From Thermoleophilia bacterium (GTDB taxonomy: Bacteria; Actinomycetota; Thermoleophilia; Miltoncostaeales; Miltoncostaeaceae), in contig JAEMRL010000107.1 of NCBI GenBank assembly GCA_016463385.1, positions 1 to 7,315 on the forward strand: DNA of 7,315 nucleotides. Reading direction: 5' to 3'. The notes beneath the pieces were generated by a model. It saw only the letters and a list, made by a program, of their open reading frames with translations, did no database searches and had not been told where the DNA came from. Made by a program: the position numbers and the translations under genes. Of this stretch, positions 1 through 5,664 are shown piece after piece (the stretch's first letter is position 1; each line of letters begins with the position of its first letter).

Positions 1-304
1 CGATCTGCGTCGTCTGCCCGGTCCACGGCTCGTGCATGAGGCGGCGCAGGCGCAGGAGGACCGATGCGTCGTGGGTCGCGTCGAGGAGCTGCTTGATGCC
101 CTTGAGGTTGAAACCGTCGGCCTGCAGCTCGCGGACGAGACGCAGCCGGCGCACGTGCTCGTCGCCGTAGTACCCCACGCCGTCACGGACCTCGGGGGGC
201 GGCAGGAGGCCGAGGGTGCGGTACGAGCGGATGTTGCGGACCGTCATGGCCGTCTCGGCGGCGAGCTGCTCGATGGTGCGGGTGGCCTCGGGCGGGGTCG
301 ACAT
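1..304 (-). CDS. MerR-family transcriptional regulator (partial, C-terminus beyond window)
   Basis: The visible 101 residues are the DNA-binding part of a MerR-type regulator. Residues 10-30 (TIEQLAAETAMTVRNIRSYR) are the first helix-turn-helix. LGLLPPPEVRDGVGYY (31-46) is the wing, and GDEHVRRLRLVRELQADGFNLKGIKQLLD (48-75) supplies the second helix-turn-helix and the start of the dimerisation helix. MerR proteins bind as dimers to a dyad between the -35 and -10 boxes and switch transcription by bending DNA. The effector-binding region lies past the left edge, so the inducer cannot be guessed. The ATG at 302-304 is chosen because it places the HTH at the usual distance from the N-terminus; no Shine-Dalgarno precedes it, but a TACGCT box lies 7 nt upstream, suggesting a leaderless mRNA. 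It is divergent from the P450 gene, which is its likely target (inference from context). Family call is secure, function is not. Confidence 0.93.
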   Translation of the reverse strand, partial: MSTPPEATRTIEQLAAETAMTVRNIRSYRTLGLLPPPEVRDGVGYYGDEHVRRLRLVRELQADGFNLKGIKQLLDATHDASVLLRLRRLMHEPWTGQTTQI

Positions 305-311
305 CGGCGCA

Positions 312-339
312 AGCGTATCGCTGGACTGCGTGACGGCAA
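312..339 (-). promoter_or_regulatory. Putative promoter of the MerR gene (leaderless)
   Basis: On the minus strand a -35-like TTGCCG (plus-strand 334-339) is separated by 16 bp from a -10-like TACGCT (312-317), which fits the actinobacterial TANNNT pattern. Only 7 nt separate the -10 from the ATG, so transcription would begin at or next to the start codon. No Shine-Dalgarno is visible. The boxes overlap the P450 promoter and dyad, allowing autoregulation. This is read by eye and needs 5'-end mapping. Confidence 0.45.
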
Positions 340-351
340 ATGGTGTAACGT
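322..351 (+). promoter_or_regulatory. Putative promoter of the P450 gene (leaderless)
   Basis: TGGACT (322-327; four of six matches to TTGACA) and TAACGT (346-351; matches TANNNT) are 18 bp apart. The ATG of the P450 gene follows the -10 box after only 6 nt and there is no Shine-Dalgarno, which is the arrangement expected of a leaderless transcript. The long 18-bp spacer containing a dyad resembles promoters controlled by MerR proteins. Confidence 0.5.
330..349. promoter_or_regulatory. Imperfect dyad, candidate MerR operator
   Basis: Twenty bases with the symmetric pattern GTnACnnCAnnTGnnGTnAC (six of ten base pairs match) lie almost entirely inside the spacer of the P450 promoter, touching its -10 box, and cover the -35 box of the divergent MerR promoter. 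That is where MerR-family operators sit. The symmetry is imperfect and could be chance, so the assignment rests mainly on position. Confidence 0.4.
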
Positions 352-357
352 CGCCTC

Positions 358-1698
358 ATGTCATCAGGCGCGACGCTCGGATTGCCCCCCGGTCCACGGA
401 TGCCGACGGCCGTGCAGACCGTCGCGATGGTCGCCCGCCAGCGCCCGCAGCTCGAACGGCTGCGGCGCCGGTACGGGCCCATGTTCACGGTGCGCATCGC
501 GGGCTTCGGCCCGTTCGTCATCGTGAGCGACCCCGCGCTGGTCAAACAGGTCTTCACCGCCCCGCCGACGGTCCTGCACGCCGGGGACCACAGCCCGCTG
601 CGGACGATCCTCGGGCGCCACTCGCTGCTCGGGATCGACGAGGACCGCCACCTCGAGCAGCGCCGCCTGCTGCTGCCGCCGTTCAAGGGCCAGCGCATGC
701 AGGGCTACGAGGAGCTGATCGAGCAGATCACGCGCGACGAGATCGCGTCCTGGCCCACCGACCGCGAGTTCTCGGTCGCGGGTTCCATGCAGCGCATCAC
801 GCTGCGCGCCATTCTCCGCGCGATCTTCGGCGCGACGGGGGAGGAGCTGCGCGTGCTCGAGGAGCTCATGCCCGCCCACACCGAGCAGGGCTCGCGCCTG
901 GCGACGGCGACGTACCTGCAGCGTGACCTCGGGCCGTGGAGCCCGTGGGCCCGCTTCCTGCGCGGCCGCGCGGAGATCGACGCCGTGCTCGACCGCCTGA
1001 TCGCGATGGCGAAGGCCGACCCGGAACTCGAGGAGCGGTCCGACGTCCTCGCCCTCATGGTGCAGGCGACGCACACCGACGGCACCCCGATGGCCAACGA
1101 CGAGATCCGCGACCAGCTCGTCACGATGATGGCCGCGGGCCACGAGACGACGGCGCACCAGCTCAGCTGGGCCGTCGAGCGGCTGCGCCGCCACCCCGAC
1201 GTGCTCGCGCGCCTGGTCGTGGAGGCCGACGAGGGCGGGAAGACCCTGCGGGAGGCGACGATCCGCGAGGTCCAGCGCACGCGTCCGGTCATCTTCTTCG
1301 CCGGCCGGTACTGCATGGAGGACTACGAGCTCGGCGGCCATGTCCTGCCGCGCGGCACGCGAGTGGGCCTTGCCGCGGCGCTCACGCACTTCGACCCCGA
1401 CCTCTTCGACGAGCCCGACCGCTTTGACCCGGACCGGTTCGTCGACCGCCTCCCGGACACGTACAGCTGGATCCCGTTCGGGGGTGGCATGCGGCGGTGC
1501 ATCGGCGCGACGTTCGCGCACATGGAGATGGACGTGGTGCTGCGGGTGCTGCTCGAGGAGTTCGACTTCGCCCCCACGGACGCGCCCGCCGAGGGCTGGC
1601 GCTTCCGCGGCGTCGCGACGGCGCCCGACCGCGGGGGCCGGGCGGTGGTCTCGCACCGGGTCCGCCGGCCCGCGCCCGGACCCCCGGTCCTCGTCTGA
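358..1698 (+). CDS. Cytochrome P450, CYP135/138-like
   Basis: A complete 446-residue soluble haem monooxygenase, inserting one oxygen atom from O2 into an unknown, probably hydrophobic, substrate. The hallmarks are present and intact: proline-rich GLPPGPRMP near the N-terminus, I-helix oxygen-activation motif AGHETT (260-265), K-helix ExxR as EVQR (E304, R307), FDPDRF before the haem loop, and the haem-binding loop FGGGMRRCIG (374-383) with C381 as the axial thiolate. The EVQRTRPVIFFAGR stretch and the IPFGGGMRRCIGATFA loop resemble mycobacterial CYP135/CYP138 proteins more than CYP105/CYP107 types; this is from memory, not a search. There is no N-terminal membrane anchor. No ferredoxin or reductase is nearby, so electrons must come from partners encoded elsewhere. 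The ATG at 358 is taken because it gives the normal family N-terminus; it has no Shine-Dalgarno. A divergent MerR gene is the likely regulator. The next gene is set off by a hairpin. Confidence 0.95.
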   Translation: MSSGATLGLPPGPRMPTAVQTVAMVARQRPQLERLRRRYGPMFTVRIAGFGPFVIVSDPALVKQVFTAPPTVLHAGDHSPLRTILGRHSLLGIDEDRHLEQRRLLLPPFKGQRMQGYEELIEQITRDEIASWPTDREFSVAGSMQRITLRAILRAIFGATGEELRVLEELMPAHTEQGSRLATATYLQRDLGPWSPWARFLRGRAEIDAVLDRLIAMAKADPELEERSDVLALMVQATHTDGTPMANDEIRDQLVTMMAAGHETTAHQLSWAVERLRRHPDVLARLVVEADEGGKTLREATIREVQRTRPVIFFAGRYCMEDYELGGHVLPRGTRVGLAAALTHFDPDLFDEPDRFDPDRFVDRLPDTYSWIPFGGGMRRCIGATFAHMEMDVVLRVLLEEFDFAPTDAPAEGWRFRGVATAPDRGGRAVVSHRVRRPAPGPPVLV

Positions 1699-1719
1699 GC
1701 GCCGGCCGCGGCCCGGGGA

Positions 1720-1747
1720 CCCCGGATCTGGACGACCAGACCCGGGG
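1720..1747. terminator. GC-rich hairpin after the P450 gene
   Basis: CCCCGGATCTGG (1720-1731) pairs with CCAGACCCGGGG (1736-1747) around a four-base ACGA loop: twelve positions with one A/C mismatch. It begins 21 bp after the P450 stop and ends 27 bp before the STAS start. There is no T-tract, so it is not a textbook intrinsic terminator, but T-less hairpins are common candidates in high-GC actinobacteria. It might instead protect or process mRNA ends. Confidence 0.45.
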
Positions 1748-1774
1748 CGCTGCGTGATCGGCGAGAATGGCGGC

Positions 1775-2143
1775 ATGGACGCCGAGCACGATCCGCCCGA
1801 CCGCTCGCGGTACCTGCCTGAGCCGTTCGAGCTGGCCGTCGAACGGGCGGGTTCCTGGACGGTCATCCGGCCCGGGGGCGAGATCGACCTGGCCACCGTC
1901 GAGCAGGTCGCGCAGGCGGCGGGCGCCGCGGCGGGGGACCTCGCGGTCGATCTGCGTGGGGTGACGTTCCTCGACAGCTCCGGCCTGCGGTTCCTCATCG
2001 AGCAGGACCGCCGGGCCCGAGAGGGCGGCCGCGCGTTCGCCATCGTGCCGGGCGGCCCTGACGTCCAGCGCCTGCTGCAGATCGCCGGTCTCGACACCCG
2101 CCTGCGGGTCCTGGAGGAAGCGGACGTCGCCGCGCAGGACTGA
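1775..2143 (+). CDS. STAS-domain anti-sigma-factor antagonist (SpoIIAA/RsbV-like)
   Basis: A 122-residue single-domain protein of the anti-anti-sigma family. The STAS fold spans about residues 18-118: WTVIRPGGEIDLATVEQV is the first strand and helix, and VTFLDSSGLRFLIEQDRR carries the DSSG switch. S68 aligns with the phosphorylated Ser58 of Bacillus SpoIIAA. In the known mechanism an RsbW/SpoIIAB-type kinase phosphorylates this serine, a PP2C phosphatase removes the phosphate, and the unphosphorylated form captures the kinase and frees a sigma factor. The next gene encodes such a phosphatase, supporting a functional pair. The ATG at 1775 is chosen because it precedes a normal-length N-terminus; an in-frame GTG at 1754 is possible. 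Ribosome-binding signal is weak (GGCGAG, 9 nt upstream), while GAGAAT sits 6 nt before the ATG, so a leaderless start is conceivable. No kinase gene is in the window. Confidence 0.93.
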   Translation: MDAEHDPPDRSRYLPEPFELAVERAGSWTVIRPGGEIDLATVEQVAQAAGAAAGDLAVDLRGVTFLDSSGLRFLIEQDRRAREGGRAFAIVPGGPDVQRLLQIAGLDTRLRVLEEADVAAQD

Positions 2144-2192
2144 CCGGCGGCGCGACGATGTCGCGGGGTGGGCGGCGTTCGCCGGCACGCTG

Positions 2193-4952
2193 GTGCTGGT
2201 CGGCGTCATCCTCGCCATCGATCTGAGCGACCCGAGCGAGCCGATCACCGTCGGCCTGATCCTCGGCCCGTTCCTCGCATCGCTGCTCTGCACCGCGCGC
2301 CAGACGGCGGTCGTCGCGGTCGTCGCGGTGCTGTGCGCGCTGCCCACCACCGGGGTCGAGGATGCCGACCCGGTCTTCCACGCCCTGCGGGTCGCGCTGG
2401 TGGTGCTCGGGTCCGGACTCGCCGCGATCAGCGCTCGCGAGCGCAGCCGCTCGGCGCGTGGGCGCGCGCGCCTGGGCGTCCTCGCCGATCTCGCGGAGCT
2501 CTCGGCGCGGCGCCACGGCGCCGAGGAGGCCGCCGGCCGGCTGGCGCAGCTCGTGGTGCCCCGGGCTGCCGCGGCGTGCGTGATCGACGTCTTCGGCGAT
2601 CGGCTGACCCACCGCCCCGCGGGTCGCGCGGTCGCGGGCGCCGCCTCCGAGCTGGGCGAGGTGCCGGACGTCGCGCCGGACGGGGCTCCGGTCATCCGCC
2701 GGGTGACGGGCGGAGGCGACGTGCGCTGGATGGTGGTCGCGCCGATCCGGTCGGAGGGCCGGGCGGTCGGCCGCCTGACGCTGGGGACCAGGCACGGCCT
2801 GGGCCGGTCTGACCTGCCCTTCGTGCGGGCGCTCGCCGGGCGTGCGGGGCTGGTGCTCGAGAACGCGGGGCTGTCGGCCGACCTGGCCGTCGCCGAACGA
2901 CGCTTCGAGACCGCGCTCGACGAGATGGCCGCGGCCGTGCTCATCCAGCGGCCGGGGGAGGGCATCGTGTACGCCAACCAGGCGGCGGCCGACGCGATGG
3001 AACTCGCCGACCCGGCCGCGGTCATCGCGGCGACGCCCGAGGAGATCGGCCACGCGTGGGAGTCACACCTGGAAGACGGGTCGACGCTGCACCCGCAGGA
3101 CTACCCGAGCGCACAGATCCTGACCGGGGTCAATCGCCATCCTCCTCCGCTGCTGGTGCGTGGTGTGCACCGCGCGTCCGGGGTCGAGCGCTGGCTGTCC
3201 GTCCGCGCGACACCGGTAATCGGGCAGGACGGCGAGGTCGAGATGGCGGTCAGCGTCACCGAGGACATCACCGCGATCAAGCGGGCCGAGCTGGTCCAGC
3301 GCATCCTGGCGCACGCGGGCGAGGTGCTGCACCGATCGTCGGACCCGGAGGCGCCGTTGCAGGACCTCGCGGACCTCCTGGTCCCCGACGTCGCCGACTG
3401 GTGCACCATCACGCTCCCCGGCCGGGAGACCATGCGGCTCGTCGCCGTCGCCCACCGCGACCCCGCGATGCGCGGGCGTGCCGCCGGGTACGCGGCCCGT
3501 TTCCCCGGGCGCATGGACGCGCCGACCGGCGGTGCGGAGATCCTGCGCGGCGGGCCACCGCTGCTCGTCTCGCGCGTGACCGACGAGATCCTGCGGGCGT
3601 ACACCCAGGACGCCGAGCATCTGCACGCCCTGCGCGCCGCCGGCATGCGCTCTGTCATCCAGGTGCCGATCTGCCCGCCCGACGGCGAGGCCGCCGGTGT
3701 CATCAGCCTGGTCAACGCCGAGTCCCACCGGACGTTCACGGACGCCGACCTGGAGCTCGCCCAGGAGCTCGGGCGGCGGGCGGGCGTGGCCATGGAGACC
3801 GCGCGGCTGTCGGCCGAGCGTTCCCGCATCGCGGCGACACTGCAGACCAGCCTGCTCCCCGAGCGCCTGCCCGAGGTGCCCGGGATGCAGCTGGCCGGCA
3901 GCTACCGCGCAGCAGGACGCACGACCTGGGCGGGAGGTGACTTCTACGACGTCTTCGAGACGCCCGCCGGGTGGATGGCGGTGGTGGGCGACGTGACGGG
4001 TCACGGCGCCGGCGCCGCCGCCGTGACGGCGAAGGCCCGTCATACGCTCCGAACCGCCGGGGTGCTCACGGGCGATCCGGTTCGCGGCCTGGAGCTGCTC
4101 AACCGCCAGCTCGCCGCGCGCGACGAGGTCACCATGTGCAGTGCGTGCGTGGTCCTCCTGCCCCGCGGCGAAGATGAGCCCGGCCACGCGCGCGTCGCGT
4201 GCGCCGGGCACCCGCGGCCGGTCCGGATCCGCGCGGGCCTCGCCGAGGAAGTCGGCTCCTGGGGCACGATGCTCGGGGCGTTCGCCGACACGACCTTCGA
4301 GGAGGACGAGATCCTCCTGCTCCCCGGCGACACGCTCCTGCTCTATACCGACGGGGTGCTGGACGCCCGCGGGGGCGGCGACCGGTTCGGCGCCGGCCGC
4401 CTCGCCGCCGCGGTGACCCCGGCGTCGGGAGCGCAGGACGCGATCGGCCGGGTCGACCGCGCGCTCGAGGCGTTCGCCGACGGCGAGGAACAGGCCGACG
4501 ACATCGCGATGCTGGCAGTCCGCCGGACCGGGCGGCGCGACATCACCTACGGGGATCCCGGTAACGCCGACCCGGAGATCACCGCCGTCCGCGCGGTGTA
4601 CGACGCGTTCGCGCGGCGCGACATGGAGGCCGCCCTCGCGCACATGGATCCGGCGATCGAGCTGCACCTCCGGGCGACGGGCGAGCTCGCGGGGCGCGAC
4701 GGACCGTACCGCGGGCACGACGGCGCGCGTGAGTACTTCGCAGACCTCGAGCGGGTCTGGGACGAGCTGGAGCTGCACGCCGACGACATCCGGGCAGCCG
4801 CAGGCGCGGTCGTGGTCTTCGGGCGCGTGACGGGCCGGCGCGGCGACGAGCAGCTGCAGCGCTCCGTGATGTGGTCGTGGACGGTCCGTGACGGGCTGGC
4901 GACGTCGGTGCGCGCCAACGACATGGGTCCCGTGCGCACGCCTCGCGGCTGA
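2193..4952 (+). CDS. Membrane-anchored GAF-PAS-GAF-SpoIIE (PP2C) phosphatase with C-terminal SnoaL-like domain
   Basis: A multidomain sensor phosphatase, 919 residues from the GTG used here. Order: hydrophobic helices (about 1-9, 19-33, 38-52, 64-80), GAF-like domain (95-230), PAS (233-370), second GAF (371-546), PP2C/SpoIIE domain (550-775), SnoaL/NTF2-like domain (793-913). The phosphatase looks active: the SLLPERLPEVPG linker, GGDFYD (581-586, D583), GDVTGHG (599-605, D600), YTDG (718-721, D720) and ADDIAM (D770) carry the expected metal ligands. The probable substrate is the phosphoserine of the STAS protein encoded just upstream, so signals sensed by the N-terminal modules would activate a SigB/SigF-class sigma factor (family knowledge plus context). 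The SnoaL-like tail is read in the same open frame with no internal stop. The true start is unclear: hydrophobic coding-like sequence continues upstream of 2193 but no ATG, GTG or TTG occurs in that frame back to the stop at 1962-1964, and there is no Shine-Dalgarno before 2193. Domain calls are firm, the start is not. Confidence 0.9.
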   Translation: MLVGVILAIDLSDPSEPITVGLILGPFLASLLCTARQTAVVAVVAVLCALPTTGVEDADPVFHALRVALVVLGSGLAAISARERSRSARGRARLGVLADLAELSARRHGAEEAAGRLAQLVVPRAAAACVIDVFGDRLTHRPAGRAVAGAASELGEVPDVAPDGAPVIRRVTGGGDVRWMVVAPIRSEGRAVGRLTLGTRHGLGRSDLPFVRALAGRAGLVLENAGLSADLAVAERRFETALDEMAAAVLIQRPGEGIVYANQAAADAMELADPAAVIAATPEEIGHAWESHLEDGSTLHPQDYPSAQILTGVNRHPPPLLVRGVHRASGVERWLSVRATPVIGQDGEVEMAVSVTEDITAIKRAELVQRILAHAGEVLHRSSDPEAPLQDLADLLVPDVADWCTITLPGRETMRLVAVAHRDPAMRGRAAGYAARFPGRMDAPTGGAEILRGGPPLLVSRVTDEILRAYTQDAEHLHALRAAGMRSVIQVPICPPDGEAAGVISLVNAESHRTFTDADLELAQELGRRAGVAMETARLSAERSRIAATLQTSLLPERLPEVPGMQLAGSYRAAGRTTWAGGDFYDVFETPAGWMAVVGDVTGHGAGAAAVTAKARHTLRTAGVLTGDPVRGLELLNRQLAARDEVTMCSACVVLLPRGEDEPGHARVACAGHPRPVRIRAGLAEEVGSWGTMLGAFADTTFEEDEILLLPGDTLLLYTDGVLDARGGGDRFGAGRLAAAVTPASGAQDAIGRVDRALEAFADGEEQADDIAMLAVRRTGRRDITYGDPGNADPEITAVRAVYDAFARRDMEAALAHMDPAIELHLRATGELAGRDGPYRGHDGAREYFADLERVWDELELHADDIRAAAGAVVVFGRVTGRRGDEQLQRSVMWSWTVRDGLATSVRANDMGPVRTPRG

Positions 4953-4975
4953 CGCCCGGGTGGGCGCCACCTCAG

Positions 4976-5000
4976 GTTTCTCCCGCCGGCGCCCGGGTAT
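4976..5000 (+). promoter_or_regulatory. SigB/SigF-class promoter for the stress-membrane operon
   Basis: GTTT (4976-4979, preceded by AG) and GGGTAT (4995-5000) are 15 bp apart, matching the GTTT-N12..17-GGGTAT consensus of SigB in Bacillus and SigF/SigB in actinobacteria. The start of transcription would fall near 5007, leaving a leader of about 55 nt. The downstream genes resemble general-stress membrane proteins and the upstream genes are regulators of exactly this sigma class. An inverted repeat GGGCGCC (4962-4968) / GGCGCCC (4988-4994) brackets the -35 box and abuts the -10 box; it could be an operator or a terminator arm of the phosphatase gene. Confidence 0.7.
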
Positions 5001-5013
5001 CGGCCCGTCACGC

Positions 5014-5036
5014 GCCGGCTGCGCTCCGCGGCCGGC
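5014..5036 (+). other. Strong hairpin in the 5' leader of the stress operon
   Basis: GCCGGCTGCG (5014-5023) pairs with CGCGGCCGGC (5027-5036) over ten positions, one of them a G-U wobble, with a three-base CTC loop. It lies within the predicted leader, 12 nt before the Shine-Dalgarno AAGGAG. It has no T-tract. It may stabilise the mRNA 5' end, tune translation, or end read-through transcription from the phosphatase gene. Confidence 0.5.
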
Positions 5037-5061
5037 CGCCATCGACGGAAGGAGCGATGCC

Positions 5062-5664
5062 ATGAGCACGACCCACCCGGCCGACCCCGGCCACGTCAAG
5101 GAGCAGGCCAGGGACATGGCCGGCCAGGCGCGCGAGCAGGCCGAGGACGCGGCCCGCAAGGCGAGCGGACGGGTCCGCAGCCAGGTCGACGAGCGGTCGA
5201 CCGAGATGGGCGACCGCGTGGTCTCCCAGGCGGGAGACGTGCGGTCCATCGGCTCGTCGCTGCGCGACCAGGGCAACGACAACGCTGCGCAGCTCGCCGA
5301 ACAGGCGGCTGAGCGCATCGAGCGGCTCGGGTCGTGGCTGCGAGACAGCGACGCCGACCAGATGCTCGAGCAGGTCGAGGACACCGCGCGGCGCAACCCG
5401 TGGGCCGTGCTCGCGGGCAGCGTTGCGGCGGGCTTTGCGATCTCGCGGGTGCTGAAGGCATCGAGCGCGGATCGCTATCGCAGCCGTGCGAACACCGAGG
5501 CGCCTGGTGCCGGCGCGTCCGCAGGCGCATCAGCCTCGCCGCGCACGGGCCGGTTCGACCGGGTGCCGTCCCCGGCCGAGGCACCGGTTCCGGGGACGGC
5601 GCCCGCCGCCGGAGGCGCGCAGACGCCGCAGACCGGCCCGGGAACGGGCATGGGGCCGGTCTGA
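5062..5664 (+). CDS. ElaB/YqjD-like (DUF883-type) coiled-coil, tail-proximal membrane protein
   Basis: Two hundred residues. Residues 10-110 are charged, Ala/Gln/Glu/Arg-rich amphipathic helix, likely a coiled coil facing the cytoplasm. RRNPWAVLAGSVAAGFAISR (110-129) is the single membrane helix with the Arg-Asn-Pro-Trp entry and small-residue spacing of E. coli ElaB/YqjD, which tether to the inner membrane and bind ribosomes in stationary phase. Residues about 145-200 are a disordered Pro/Ala/Gly/Thr tail not found in ElaB. The ATG at 5062 is supported by AAGGAG at 5049-5054 with a 7-nt spacer; the same frame stays open upstream but overlaps the phosphatase gene and has no such signal. It is first in a three-gene unit behind a SigB-type promoter, and its TGA shares a base with the next ATG. 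Family membership is by pattern only; a generic stress-linked membrane protein is the safe description. Confidence 0.78.
   Translation: MSTTHPADPGHVKEQARDMAGQAREQAEDAARKASGRVRSQVDERSTEMGDRVVSQAGDVRSIGSSLRDQGNDNAAQLAEQAAERIERLGSWLRDSDADQMLEQVEDTARRNPWAVLAGSVAAGFAISRVLKASSADRYRSRANTEAPGAGASAGASASPRTGRFDRVPSPAEAPVPGTAPAAGGAQTPQTGPGTGMGPV

Noticed and set aside
32..526. Plus-strand open frame across the MerR gene and P450 start
   Set aside because: The minus strand carries a clear MerR HTH here and the P450 begins in another frame; no motif in this translation.
1763..1768. GAGAAT as the -10 box of a leaderless STAS promoter
   Set aside because: The 6-nt distance to the ATG fits, but the first base deviates from TANNNT and no acceptable -35 lies 16-18 bp upstream, so it is not listed as a feature.
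364..2097. Long minus-strand open frame of 577 codons opposite the P450 and STAS genes
   Set aside because: Its product is Arg/Gly/Pro/Ala low-complexity with no recognisable motif, and it mirrors the high third-position GC of the real genes on the other strand.
2138..2147. RF2-like +1 frameshift at GAC TGA C joining STAS to the phosphatase
   Set aside because: The P-site GAC would have to re-pair on ACT, which tRNA-Asp cannot do well, no upstream Shine-Dalgarno stimulator is seen, and the STAS protein ends at a normal length.
3063..5396. Minus-strand open frame of 777 codons opposite the phosphatase gene
   Set aside because: It lies antisense to well-supported GAF, PAS and PP2C domains; the translation shows no domain and is a typical GC-rich shadow.
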